From assembly GCA_031002005.1 (NCBI GenBank), contig CM061921.1:127626597-127690596 (forward strand): 64,000 bases of DNA, written 5' to 3'. The notes under the pieces are model-generated. The model worked only from the letters and a program-made list of their open reading frames with translations, made no database searches and was not told the DNA's origin. The position numbers and the translations under genes were made by a program. Numbering within the stretch: position 1 is the first letter of the stretch; every line of letters begins with the position of its first letter. This stretch comes from Vandiemenella viatica (lineage: Eukaryota; Arthropoda; Insecta; Orthoptera; Morabidae). Of the stretch, positions 34,765-45,383 are shown in pieces.

Positions 34765-34866
34765 TGTGGAAAAATAGAGAACCCAAATCTGGACGCCTGG
34801 ACGGGGATTCGAGCCCACTTCCTCACATATGTGAGGACAGAACGTTAACCGTTCACCCTCGGTCCA
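34765..34866 (-). mobile_element. tRNA-derived SINE S1, head fragment
   Basis: Minus strand: a tRNA-like head with B box GGCTCGAATCCCCGTCC followed by the S1-specific 'GTCCAGATTTGGGTT' and 'TATTTTTCCAC'. The 3' body is absent. Confidence 0.7.
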
Positions 34867-35321
34867 GTATTCTTAAAGCATCCATAAACTGTGTTGGTCG
34901 CTTGGATCAGTATTTCCAATCCTTCATCTGTATGTGCAACTTTATTGTAACCAAATTTTCCAGATAGACCTACTGGATTAATGTTCAGTTTGGAAGAAAA
35001 ACTCATTGATTATTTTTGTTTTCCTTCTATTTTCTTTCACGACGACAAAAATAGTAACTACTTCAATAGTCATCGCAGCAGACTCAAATTATTCGTTAGG
35101 TGCAGGGGACGTTCTAGACCATAAGTGTTTGCGGTTGGGAGGCGTCTTTCCTCAATTTTCTTCAGTGAAGATACATCCTCTTTTTTCCGTAAATTCACTT
35201 GAAGCTAAATAATTCTCCACCTCTCAGATCATCTTTTCTTTTCTACTTCAATCAACGGGCCCATTGAACCATTCTGATAATAAAACCTTTAGAATATTTA
35301 ACGTACTTGGTAAATGGGTGG
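34867..35321. other. No feature recognised
   Basis: AT-rich, only chance open frames. Confidence 0.4.
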
Positions 35322-35432
35322 TGTGGTCACGCAACATACTGCACAACTCGAATCCCCATCCAGACTTCCAATACTTCACGTGAATGCCGGGATGATTCCT
35401 TCAAAACGCTACGGCCGAATCCCTACGCCAGC
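35322..35432 (+). mobile_element. tRNA-derived SINE S1, internal fragment (diverged)
   Basis: Plus strand: 'CGAATCCCCATCCAGACTTCC', then 'AATGCCGGGATGATTCCTTC' and 'AACGCTACGGCCGAATCC'. Matches the middle of the S1 SINE with about 80% identity by eye. The A tail is missing. Confidence 0.65.
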
Positions 35433-35439
35433 AGGAATT

Positions 35440-35560
35440 TTGAACCCGACCTTCGGGTATGCCACGTTAAACTGTGTCCCATAAAAACGTGAGGCCTTGA
35501 GCACACGGCGACTCGTTACCTGTAGGCTGGTGGTTCGACTAAAGGCCGAAGGAGAGGTGA
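35440..35560 (-). repeat. tRNA-like repeat fragment
   Basis: 'TTTTGAACCCGACC' and 'ACCTGTAGGCTGGTGGTTCGA' resemble B-box sequence on opposite strands. Too degraded to assign to a family. Confidence 0.25.
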
Positions 35561-35624
35561 AATTAAGGTTAGTGTTATTAATTTGTACTCAAGAGATGAG
35601 AGGGTGGTGGAACTGAGGTTATTG

Positions 35625-35846
35625 GTCCTTTGTAGTCAGAACCCGGTGGAGAGGGAGTGGGGGTCACGCATGCAATTAATTAATCCTTTGTAATCAGAAC
35701 TCTCATCATATACCAATTGATGGAGAGGCGTAAAGGGCTATGAGTGCGGTTAATGAGTCATTTGTGAGCAGAACTTTCATCGTATACCAATTGATGGAAA
35801 CGGGGTGGGGGTGTGGTTAATCAGTCTATTGTGACCAGAAGGAACA
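35625..35846. repeat. Tandem array, ~74-bp unit, about 3 copies
   Basis: TACCAATTGATGGA begins at 35711 and again at 35785 (74 bp apart). Each is preceded by 'TCATTTGTGAGCAGAACT'-like sequence and followed by a G-rich block (GGGGTGGGGGTG). A first diverged unit covers 35625-35695. Confidence 0.8.
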
Positions 35847-35924
35847 TACATTACCTACTAATGTTTCCCATCGAAAATGCGTCTAACATGCCCAAAGAAA
35901 TAAATAAAAATATTCCAGCCGAGA

Positions 35925-36005
35925 GCAGCATTCGAACCGGGGATCATCCGTTACCTGGTCACGAGCCTTTACCAACTGAGCCAGCAGGCCACTATCCAAG
36001 CGGAA
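35925..36005 (-). mobile_element. tRNA-derived SINE head (family uncertain)
   Basis: Minus strand: 'TGGCTCAGTTGGTAAAGGCT' (A box) and 'CCGGTTCGAATGCTG' (B box), 75 nt apart like a tRNA. The acceptor stem does not pair well and no 3' CCA context is visible, so this is SINE-derived rather than a functional tRNA. A second tRNA-like piece, 'GCTGAGCTGCCAGACA', lies at 36090-36105. Confidence 0.55.
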
Positions 36006-36109
36006 TACGTCATAAAAAATTTCTTCTCACCATGGGATATGAAGCCGCAACTAGAGAGACAAACTTTCTAAAGTAAGCTCCTTAACCGCTGAGCTGCCAG
36101 ACAGCCTTG

Positions 36110-36983
36110 TTTTGAAGCATACCTGTGCAAAGTGCTATCAAAATTGGATTAAAAATTGTGAGTTTTTATGAATAATGTTGAAAGACAGTAAGGTGAGGGG
36201 GAAAGGCGAAATGAGTTTAGGTTTTTGTAAATCAAACGTAAACAGAACTTTTCTTTTTGTTTTAATTTGTACGTATGAAAAAAATTCCACTAAAGTCGGA
36301 TAGAAACTGTGTGTTCCAAAAAGCTTCCAACGCGCCTATCATAGCATGTTTTTGACGCGAATTCGTATATTTACCCCTAGCCTACATCCCGCCTATACAA
36401 GTATTCACTTCAAAAAAGTTTAAAATTCAACATCGTGGATAAATAGGTAAGAGAACAGATAAAAACAGATATGAAGTAATATACAAAAATGAATACTTCG
36501 TGATTCTTATCATGATTCTATCAATAATGGACATGAAGGATTATTATTAGGTATAGCAGCTCCAGCAACGCTTCGGTCAGATTAGCGACAAGTTGACCTG
36601 CTCGCTAACTTTAACCATTCCTAACACTTACCATGCATCAACACGGCTTATTAACTGATTGCTGCCAGAATTTTTAACAATATAAAATTAAAAGACCCTT
36701 GTATAATTATAGCGAAGAAAATATTATTTATTTAACAGTAATTTAATGCTAATTGACGAAGAACGTTTATTGTTTCCCCATATTGTGCAGTTAATCAAAT
36801 GGTTTGCCATCGCCGAAGTCCAACACAAGATTGCGTATGAGAAATAATGTTTTGTTCCGTATCGTTGTAATTAATGGCAGCAGTACGTTTCCTCCTTGGA
36901 ATTAACCATTCAAAATTATTGCTTCCTTAATATTGGTCATTATTTGTTTCACAACCAATCGTGTTCTCAAAAGCGCAAATAGT
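36110..36983. other. No feature recognised
   Basis: AT-rich, with no coding or repeat signal that I can name. Confidence 0.45.
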
Positions 36984-36994
36984 TCTTACGCACC

Positions 36995-37240
36995 ACCGAG
37001 CGTGGTGGTGTAACGGCTAGCGTTCTGGCCTCGCATTCGGGAGGACGACGGTTCGAATCCCCGTCCGGGCATCCAGATTTGGGTTTTTCATGGTTTCCCA
37101 AATCACTCCAGGCAAATGCCGGGATGCTTCCTTCAAAAGGCCATAGCCAAATTCCTTCCCATTCCTTGCCCCCCATCCTTTCCCGTCTCTAAAGACCTCG
37201 CTGTTAGAGAGACGTAAAGCAGATAAAAAAAAGAAAAAAA
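36995..37240 (+). mobile_element. tRNA-derived SINE S1, complete with target duplication
   Basis: 246 bp, from a tRNA-like head (GTGGTGTAACGGCTAGCG as A box, GGTTCGAATCCCCGTCC as B box) through 'CATCCAGATTTGGG', 'GCAAATGCCGGGATGCTTCC' and 'GACCTCGCTGTTAGAGAGAC' to an A-rich tail at 37223-37240. The target duplication TCTTACGCACC lies at 36984-36994 and 37241-37251. This is the reference copy for the S1 family here; others are at 28186, 34765, 35322, 48661, 49303 and 62185. Confidence 0.9.
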
Positions 37241-37744
37241 TCTTACGCACCAATAATGTATTCATCAACCTAAGGTCAAAATTTAGTTTATATACTGAAT
37301 GAATTTCAGGTTAGACTGAGGGGAAGATTGCTATTCAAATATTGTATGTAACAAAATATTTCATTGTATTTAAATTACAAATATTCATTGAAATAATTAA
37401 TTTAGAGACTATATTAGCCTATTCCAACCACCGGTCAAACTCTCCTTCACGTAGTGCAGCCCGCCTGGATGACTCCCGGTATAAGGAGCGCGGAAGAGCG
37501 AGGAGTGGTTTAGGGCAACGTCTTGCACTTCGGATTAGAACAGGACCCTTAACTTGGGTGAATGAGAAATAAACAACAGTATGGGGAAGCATAGAGCATA
37601 GGAATCCACTGCATTAAAGACCCAAAGTATGTGATCCTCTCAATTACATATAGAATGATGGCTACTTCCTTTTGTAAAATATTCTGGAGGTAAAATAGTG
37701 CCCCAATCGACTCTCCGAGAGGGGAATACTCAGGGGGGGTGATA

Positions 37745-37998
37745 TCAGATTTTTGTTTTTTGTTTTTGTTTTGTTTTTGTTTTAAATAGCATTTGGCTGC
37801 GAGGCCATACAGCCAGCACCTTGTAATCTTGTAGTTTGCAAGTATGTATTGTATCACTCAATGTATTATTGATTCTACCTGGTATAGACGACACAAGACA
37901 AACACACTTAACTAAAACCACCCATGCCCTGGGCCGGACTCTAACCGGCGACCCCTGCAACGCGAGGCTAGCACGCTATCCCCTACGCTGCCTGGGTC
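37745..37998 (-). mobile_element. tRNA-derived SINE 'S2' inside RTE copy B
   Basis: Minus strand: the head at about 37998-37925 (B box GGTTAGAGTCCGGCCC, preceded by 'GCTAGCCTCGCGTTGCAGGG'), then 'GGGCATGGGTGGTTTTAGTT', the body and an AAAAC-rich tail (plus strand TTTTGTTTTTG, 37749-37783). The flanks GTGATATCAG and GTGAGTTATCAG suggest a decayed target duplication. Same family as 44592-44798. Confidence 0.8.
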
Positions 37999-39450
37999 AG
38001 TGAGTTATCAGAATGGATAGAAACATTTTACGAGTCGGAACGTGGAATGTTAGAAGTCTGAATAGGGCACATAGATTCGAAAACAGAAATAGGGATATGG
38101 ATTGAATTATGTTAGATGTCACTGGGAGGATGCACAGGATTTTTGTTGTGGGGAACGCAGATTAAATTATGCAAAAACCATCACTGGAGTTACAAGACAG
38201 TAGGGAAACGGGTGAATTATTACGAACAGTTTAGTGACAGGATTAATTTTATGAGGGTAGAAACTAAGCCTGTTCCAACCGGGTAGTGATAGTGTATATG
38301 CCCACGTCGCAGGAAAAATAAATAGATAAAATCTACAATGAACTTAGAGAATTGATACAATATTCGAAGGGGGAGGAAAATCTAATAATCATGAGTGATC
38401 TGAATGTGGTAGTGGCAGAAGAGGAGAATACGGAATTTTGGCCTAGTAGAAAGAAATGAGCGAGGAAGTAGGTTGTTAGAATTTTGTGAAAAATGTAAAC
38501 TCGTCGATGGCGAATAAATTTTTTAAGACTAATGCATGGAGGATATACATCCATGGGATACAGGTATATACCAGTTAGATTATATCATGGTCAAACAGAG
38601 ATTCAGAAATCCAAATCTAGACTGTAAAGCATATCAAGGAGCAGACATAGGCTCTGAAACCAATCTGATAGTTATGAAATGTTGGTTGAAATTCAAGAGA
38701 ATGAAAAAGCTGCACAGATAGAACAGAATAGAAGTGAACAAATTGAAAAACTCTAACATGAGAAAAAAATTTGCGGAGATGGTAGACGTGGGTTTAAAGA
38801 AATCGGAAAGTAGGTCAACCGAGGACGAGTTGGATGAAGAAGAGAAAGAAAGTAAAATCTAGTAAAGAAACATTAGTCTTTAGGAAACAAGCCGCCAGGA
38901 AATCTTGGAACACAGAAGAAATTTTTGAGTTGATGGATCAGAGGAGAAGGTATAAAAATGCTCAGGATGAAGCAGGAAGAGAGCAGTATTGACAATTTAG
39001 AAGTCAAACGAACAGGAAATGCAAAAAAAGCAAAAGGAAGATGGCTGCAAGGAAAGTGTGAAGAAGTATAAAAGGAAATGGTCGTAGATAAAGTAGATGT
39101 GGCATATTTGAAGATCAAACAAAATTTTGGAAAAATTTAAAAAAAGGAATAAACATTAAATTTACGTTGGGAAACCTCTTCTAAGCTCAGAAGGTAGAGC
39201 TAACCGATGGAAGGAATACATAGAGAAACTGTATGAAGGAGATGATTTGAACTACAGTGCATTGGAAAAAGAAGTTGACGTCGACATTGATAACTTCGTG
39301 ATCCAATTGTGAGGACAGAATTTGATAGAGCTTTGAATGATTTGAAATCAAATAAGGCAGTTGGAATTGATGAAATTCCTGCAGAACTTCTGAATTCCCT
39401 AGCTGAAGCTGTAATCTTAAAATTATTCAAATCTTTATCAAACACGTATT

Positions 39451-39910
39451 AAATTAGACACCGTCTATTAACAACAGTTTCGTTCATGTTTTTTCACCAG
39501 ACGCGTTTTGCCCTATTGGAGTGGCGCACATTCAGTGAGAAAATTATGGCAGCTATCGCATGTAAGTTTGGAATACCACCATCATTTCTCCGGACTAACA
39601 TTCCATTCTAAAACTAAGGATTCTTCACTGCAACCTTATGTACACTTTACATTCTACAGTATTACTGGCTATACTTCTCGCTGTTACGATTACAAACAAC
39701 TGGTTTCAGTGTTTACTGTGTACATAAGGTTGCAATGAAGAATGCTTGGTTTATAAAGGAATGGCAGTCCAGAGAAATGAAGTTGTTGTTCCGGACTCAC
39801 ATGTGGTAGCCACCCTATTTTCCCATTGATGATGTCCGACTCCAGAAGGGCGAAACGAGTCTAGTGAAAAACATTAATAAAACAGTTGTTCATAGACGGT
39901 GTTTAATTTA
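39451..39910. mobile_element. Foldback element related to the 7.6-13.1 kb element
   Basis: Inverted arms of about 195 bp (39451-39645 and 39717-39910) around a ~70-bp loop. The outer ends (ACACCGTCTATTAACAACAG and the inverted right copy) match the outer ends of the 7.6-13.1 kb arms, and both arms keep 'AGACGCGTTTTGCCCT'-like sequence where the hammerhead-like core sits. The cores are decayed here (right: TTGATGA instead of CTGANGA; left: AAAAC instead of GAAAC). About 45-50 nt beyond the right arm (39911-39958) do not match the RTE and may be the one-sided extension. Confidence 0.7.
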
Positions 39911-40310
39911 AAACATTTATGCAAGAATTGTAGAACATGGCTTACAAAAAATTTACCATGATATCAAGCAGTTGCCTAACAGGAGAGATTCCAACTTATT
40001 ATAATATAAGTATCATCTTCACACTTCCGCAGAAAGCTTAAGGCGACAAATGACAGAATTGCCGCACTCTAAGTCTAACATCACTCACATGCCTCAAAAT
40101 TACTGACGAGGATAGTTACGGAGTAATTGAGAGGATAGCGGAAGAGGTAGTAGGTAAAGATCAGTTTGAGTTCAGGAAAAACCGCGGTACAAGAGAAGCA
40201 ACTCTGTCTTTAAGGTTGATACTTCAAGGGCGCATCAAGTAGAACAAAGATACTTTTACGGCGTTTATTTTTTAGAAAAAGCTTTTGATAATGTTACGTT
40301 GGAAAATCTG

Positions 40311-43230
40311 TCATCAGATTCTCGAATAGTTTGATGCAATGATCTCCTCCTCACCACTTCATCTCAACATACCCGTTACAGCCTACGTCCTCAACTATCT
40401 ACTTCATATATATTCCAGTCTCTGCCTTCCACTACAGTTCTTACTTTCACCTGTTCCGTCCACTAACATATTTACCAATACAGCATAACTTAAAATGTGA
40501 CATACCACATCTCTCTTCTTTGTGAAAGACTCTTCCTCGAACTTCTTTCCTAACCCATCATTTCCGAAACACGTCATTTTGTACCTTATCTGTGCACTTA
40601 ATTTTCAGCTTCTGGAGCACTTTATTTCTTATGCTTCAATTTTCGTTCTTTTCTGGTATTCTTAAAATTGATGCTTTGTTATCATAAAATGCTATATTCC
40701 ACACATTTAAAAAGTGATTTTTCAGTACTCGATTAATATTTGAAAGTATAAGATTTATCTTTCTCAAGAAGGCTCTTTTCGCTAGTTCTAGTCTGCTTTT
40801 AACATCGTTTCTTCTTCTGCCATAAGTTGAAATTTTACTTCGTAAGTAAACAAAATTCCCTTACTTCTCCTATCGTATCCGATCTTATTTTTATATTTAA
40901 TCTACTATTATTGCTTTCATTTCTGCTACATTTCATCACTTTTATCTTCCTTTGGTTTAAATTTAGTCCAGAATCTTCCGTTAGTATTTTATTCATGCCG
41001 TTCAGTAACTTCTCAATATCCTCAGTCTAGTCTGCTAACAGAAAAATGTCATTAGCAAATCGTAGCATAATGATTTTCCCACCTTCAACGCTTATACAAC
41101 ATTAAAATTTCTCTTTTACTTCCGTCACTGCGTCCTCCACATACAAGTTGAATGTTAATAGGGATAGACTACAAACTTGTCTCGTACACTTTTTGACTGA
41201 AGCATTTCTCTCTTGAGTCTCACTTGATTCTTATACAGCCTACATATTATAAAGTATTCGGTTATCCCGATATTTTAGACCTGATTTTGAACATTTTGTC
41301 CAGCCCAATATTATCAAAATTTAAGTCAACAAACGCCATATAAGTAACTTTGAATTTCTTGATCTACCTTCAAGTATTAATCTTGAAGCTTTCTCCTGCA
41401 CGGCGATTCTTCCTAAATCCCAAACTGATCTTCACCAACCTTCTCAGTCAGTAATTTTGAATCTTGTCATATTAGATTTATAGAGTGATAATTCTTACAT
41501 TTGTCAGTTTGTGCTTTCTGCGGAAGTGTGAAGTTTTATCAAAATCGCTTGTAATTTCTCCTGTTCTGTTAGTTTGAATTATCTTTGTATTTCTTCTTAC
41601 CCTAGGAATTTCAGAAGTTTTGCGGCAATCTCATTGCTCCGAACCGTCTTATTTGATTTAAACTCTTTCAAGGTTCTGTCACATTTCCCCTTTTAAACAA
41701 CATCTTGAAAGTCCGAAATATCAACACCACATTCTTCTTCTTCTTTTAATACACTGTTGAATACATCCCCATCTTATAGTTTGTTCATGTATTTTTTCCA
41801 TAGGATAGCTCTATCTTCTGAGCATAAAATAGGTTTTCCATCAGCAGCTTAAACGTTTATACAAATTTTATTTATTTCTCAAAAAAAATTGTTTTATTTT
41901 CCTATAGGCAACTTCTGCTTTACCTTCCCCACTTTATCGCACTATTCTTGTAGCTACTTTTCCTTTACTCTCTTACATTTCCCTTTATTTAATTCCTCAA
42001 AAGTCTGTACTAATCTCTTCCGGCTTCATCAGGAGCATTTTTGTGCCTTTTCCTCTGATCCATCAACTCCTAAACATTTTCTGTGACTCATGGTTTTGGG
42101 GCGACTTTTTATCTTAAAACCCAATGTTCCTTTACAAGCTTTGATCATTTCTCTCTTCGGTGCATTCCTTTCGTTCTGAGACCCATCCCGACCATCTCCG
42201 CCAATTCTTCTCTCACTGCAGATCTTTCCATTTGTTCACTTGCAGTCTGTTGAGCGTGCGTTTCTTCTCTTGAATTTCAGCCTCCATTTCATAACTATCA
42301 GGTTGCGGCCAAAATCAGACCCTTGGCATACTTTACTCTCTAGAACATGATTCCTGAGTTACCATTTTGGGATGATATAATATTGCCAACATGCCCGTAT
42401 AACCTGGACATATCCAGGAGTATATCCTTCGTGCATGTTTCTTAAATAATGTATTTATCAAGACGGGTTTATATTGTTCAAAAAATTCTAACTACCTGCT
42501 TCGTCGCCCATTTGTTTCTCCTATAGCAAAACTTCATACAGTAGTCCACTTTTATGCTTCTTCCACTATCGCATGCCAATCACCCACGATTACTATATTT
42601 TTCTCCACTTTAACATTTTGGAATAGTTCTCGAATTTCCTCACATAATTTCTCTATTTTTTCATCAATTTCCTGTGACACTGGTAGCAATGTGGTTGGGG
42701 AGGGCTTAGCTTCTACCCTCATTAAAATAATCCTGTCACTAAAGTGTTCACAATAATTCACCCGTTTCCCTACTCTCTTGCGCATTATAAATCCCACACC
42801 AGCGTCTCCCGCCAGATCGTAAGTGCTAATTATTCTGTGTTCCCCAAACCAGAGATCCTGTGCGTCCTTTCACTTAATCTCACTAATACCAATGACATTT
42901 GGTCTCTCTTCTCAAAGTTTTCTAATCTACCTGCGGTATTCAGACTTCTAACATTCCACGCTCCGACTCATAGAACGTTTCTATCCATTCTGATGATTCC
43001 TCCCCGAGGAGTCCCCACCTAGGGATCCGATTTTACCTTGGAAGAAATAATCATACTATTATTTAGTTTTAGAGGATTACATGGAATCGGGTTTTCCTTT
43101 AGGTCTTTAATGCAATCACTTCCCGTTGCCTTCTACTTCCTCATGCTTGTAATTATTTCCTATTCGTACACTTTTATGGGCTGTTCCCCTTCCCGAAGAC
43201 AAGAGGATTCCTTGGATTTTGGCCTTAGAG
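40311..43230 (-). mobile_element. RTE-type LINE, copy D (minus strand)
   Basis: The 3' end at 40311 (inverted 'TTGCATCAAAC' terminus as in the 54993 end) continues to a 5' truncation near 43230. Reverse transcriptase: the catalytic box reads 'LRFANDIFLLA' (about 41070-41035, plus strand AGCAAATCG), so FADD has become FAND. The endonuclease lies at 42797-42552, with 'EKNIVIVGDWHAIVEEA' and 'KRVNYCEHFSDRIILMRVEA'. Many stops. Dead copy. Confidence 0.8.
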
Positions 43231-43435
43231 ATTTTTTAAAATTCGCTTCAACCTTATTTTTTCCCCTCCGGTTCGGGCACCAAGGACCATGTGGCCATCA
43301 TAGGAGGCCAGTGTAAAAAATGTGACAAGGTTGAATTCCTGATCGAAATTCAACAAGGCCTAAACTATTCCAACCGTCTGCGAAGCGTGTGTTCTGTACG
43401 ATAAGAGTATTTTTGTTTTTGGAATGTCTAGTTAA

Positions 43436-43472
43436 CTAGGTGGAATTGGGGTTCGTCCCAGCATCCACCTAG
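43436..43472. other. Strong imperfect hairpin
   Basis: CTAGGTGGA at 43436-43444 pairs perfectly with TCCACCTAG at 43464-43472. Inside, TGGG/CCCA pair around a short TTCG-containing loop. Function unknown. It may be a remnant of a tRNA-like SINE head or a cruciform-forming terminus. Confidence 0.6.
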
Positions 43473-43693
43473 AGGACGCACTCAACCTCACTGGCAGATT
43501 GCTCCCAACATTTTTGTCATTTTTTATATTCATTGATAAGTGTAATATAATTCCGTACACCATATAAAAATTGTCCACTGCCGTCTCAGAACAAATTTAT
43601 ATTGTGCTATTCTTACATAATCACCACGAGAAAGGGGACAAGTAGGAATATTGATAATAGATATAGGAAAACACAGTAAGAATGGTATTAATA

Positions 43694-44991
43694 CACCGCC
43701 TGACAATACAAGGGAAGCGCCAAGAAAAGGAGAAGGATACGAAATGAAACTTCACGGGTTGAGTTCGTATGGAATGTTATTTAAGTTATTACAGAATCTA
43801 GCCAAATTTGGAACGGACTTGGCAGTATGAGCTTACTTATCAATATGAAGTTGCAACATCTCTGGCATGGATGCATGCACTGCTTCCGTTCTGAAAGCCA
43901 TCGTATCCACTCCTGAGGCAAGCTGGCCCACATCTGTTGTAATTGTTCTTTGATATCCTGGATACTGTCATCGGTCCCACAGGTATTCAGAAGGGGAGAT
44001 ATCTGGGGATCATGGTCACACAGACAGATCCTGGATACGCACGCAGTGTGTTCCTGTTGAAAAATTGCACCACGATACTGTCACATGAGAGCTAAGACGT
44101 GACAATCTTGATGACGTTTCGTGTGGAGTAACAGTTCCCTCAATCACGAGCAACCGCGAACCCAACACAATGCCACCACTGTGGCCTCTCCCTAGAACTC
44201 GCCAACAATGGTCATCCGAGGTTTTACAGAAGCTCGATTCAATGCTCAAAACAGCGGTGTTTGGACTTCAGGTCACAGCTAGCAGTGAGGGAACACTGAC
44301 GGCACAAACGTACGTCATTGATATTCTGCGCCCACATTTCAACAGCACATTGCTCGTCCATACACGGTAAACGTCTATATGAACTGTATACTTCACGTTG
44401 AGATTCTACCGTGGCCAGCAAGATTCCCAGATCATTCCCCGATAGAACATGTGTGGGACCAAGTCGGGTTTCAACTCCGTAGCTGTGCTAGTATCCAAAA
44501 TGTTAACGACCACTTACAGTAATTATGGGCCAGCTAGTCTCAGGAGGGAATACAACGCCTTTATAACATTCTTCTCTACCAAATCAGTGCACGGACTAGC
44601 TCGCTGGCCTCGCATTGCAAGGGCCGCCTGTTCGAATACGACCTCGGGCATTGGTGGTTTTAATTAAGTGTTGTATGCCTCTTGTGCTGTCCTCATTGCT
44701 GTGTCCACGAAATCATAATGAAAGCCTCATATAGCAGTTGGTACAAAAACAAATTGGAGTTAGCTAAACGGTCGCTGAGACCGAAGGCCACATTAAAAAA
44801 ATCAGTGCATACATCAAAGCCAGAGCGTGTGCAACTCCATACTGATAAGTGGGCGCTAACTGCTAATTTCTTTGTAAATTTTACTCGATTTTATAATAAC
44901 TAAAATAACATCACATACCCCATAAAACTGTGAAGTTTCATTTCGTTTCCTACTCCCCTTCTAGGTGCTTCACTTTTTTTGTCAGGTAGTG
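43694..44991 (+). mobile_element. Tc1-like transposon remnant with SINE insertion
   Basis: TA-flanked (43692-43693, 44992-44993). Inverted ends start CACCGCCTGACAATACAAGG on the left and CACTACCTGACAAAAAAAGTG on the right, and both continue to 'ACGAAATGAAACTTCAC'. The interior has a degraded transposase on the plus strand: 44400-44530 reads 'LPWPARFPDHSPIEHVWDQV', the final catalytic-Glu motif. Without the 207-bp SINE plus one target repeat, the element is about 1.08 kb, close to a full-length Tc1 with internal loss. Confidence 0.8.
44592..44798 (+). mobile_element. tRNA-derived SINE S2 with target duplication
   Basis: Head with 'GCTGGCCTCGCATTGCAAGG' and 'GTTCGAATACGACC', then 'GGGCATTGGTGGTTTTAATT', ending in a short A tail. 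The target duplication AAATCAGTGCA lies at 44581-44591 and 44799-44809. Inserted in the Tc1-like remnant. Confidence 0.85.
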
Positions 44992-45223
44992 TACTTTACA
45001 TCTGAAGGCGCAGAACGACCCGTATACTGGGAACGATTTAGACAGTATTTCACTTTATATAACAAATTAGGAATTCATATTTTTATTGATTCTTTGACCG
45101 TACTGTCAGTACAGCACATTTTTAAGTAGAAACGCGACTTTGGTTAATGTTCTAAATCAAGGTCAGATAGGTTTATAAAATGAGACCTTTTTAACAAATT
45201 ATTGAATTGTAGATGATACATAC

Positions 45224-45383
45224 CGATCCCCTGCTGCTGTTGGCTGCATTATCTGGTGGCACTATTAGATAGGTTTCGATGTTGTGATCTCGAAGGTAAC
45301 TGTTTCTTTCTCCACCTCTACCCAGCTCTACAGCGTAGTGATCACCCAGGCAGCGTAACGTTTCCGCCGTCACGTGTACCCTT
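45224..45383 (-). CDS. Adenylate cyclase, single exon of the first catalytic domain
   Basis: A 160-bp minus-strand exon. The acceptor AG lies at 45385-45384; the donor GTATGT begins at 45223. It enters in phase 2 and leaves in phase 0, with 53 whole codons and no stop. The peptide contains 'RVHVTAETLRCLGDHY', 'GRGGERNSYLRDHNIETYLI' and then VPP. This is the signature end of the C1a cyclase domain of membrane adenylate cyclases (GRVH(I/V)T..TL..L....VE.G.G..RN.YL..HNIET.(L/F)I). The enzyme makes cAMP from ATP at the plasma membrane. A calcium-stimulated type 1/rutabaga-like or type 8-like enzyme seems plausible, but the subtype cannot be fixed from one exon. Neighbouring exons are not in this window as far as I can see, so the introns must be long; everything from 45384 rightwards would be the upstream intron. 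Confidence 0.75.

Larger units (their letters stand above)
37403..40310 (+). mobile_element. RTE-type LINE, copy B (plus strand, 3' truncated)
   Basis: The leader starts GAGACTATATTAGCC like the 51187 copy. The endonuclease region runs from about 38010 ('MDRNILRVGTWNVRSLNR', first residues readable) to 38720 ('WDTGIYQLDYIMVKQRF'). The linker is at 38900-39080 and the reverse transcriptase begins at about 39190 ('SNKAVGIDEIPAELLN'-like). It ends at about 40305, just after 'LEKAFDNV', where copy D begins in the opposite orientation. Interrupted by the SINE at 37745-37998 and the foldback element at 39451-39910. Frameshifts are abundant. Confidence 0.8.

Noticed and set aside
35925..36005. Functional tRNA gene
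   Set aside because: Good A and B boxes, but no consistent acceptor or anticodon stem; treated as a SINE head.
43694..44991. A miniature foldback element of the ribozyme-like family
   Set aside because: The ends are flanked by TA, there is no hammerhead-like core, and a transposase remnant with an S-P-x-x-S-P-I-E motif is present, so it is a Tc1-like transposon.
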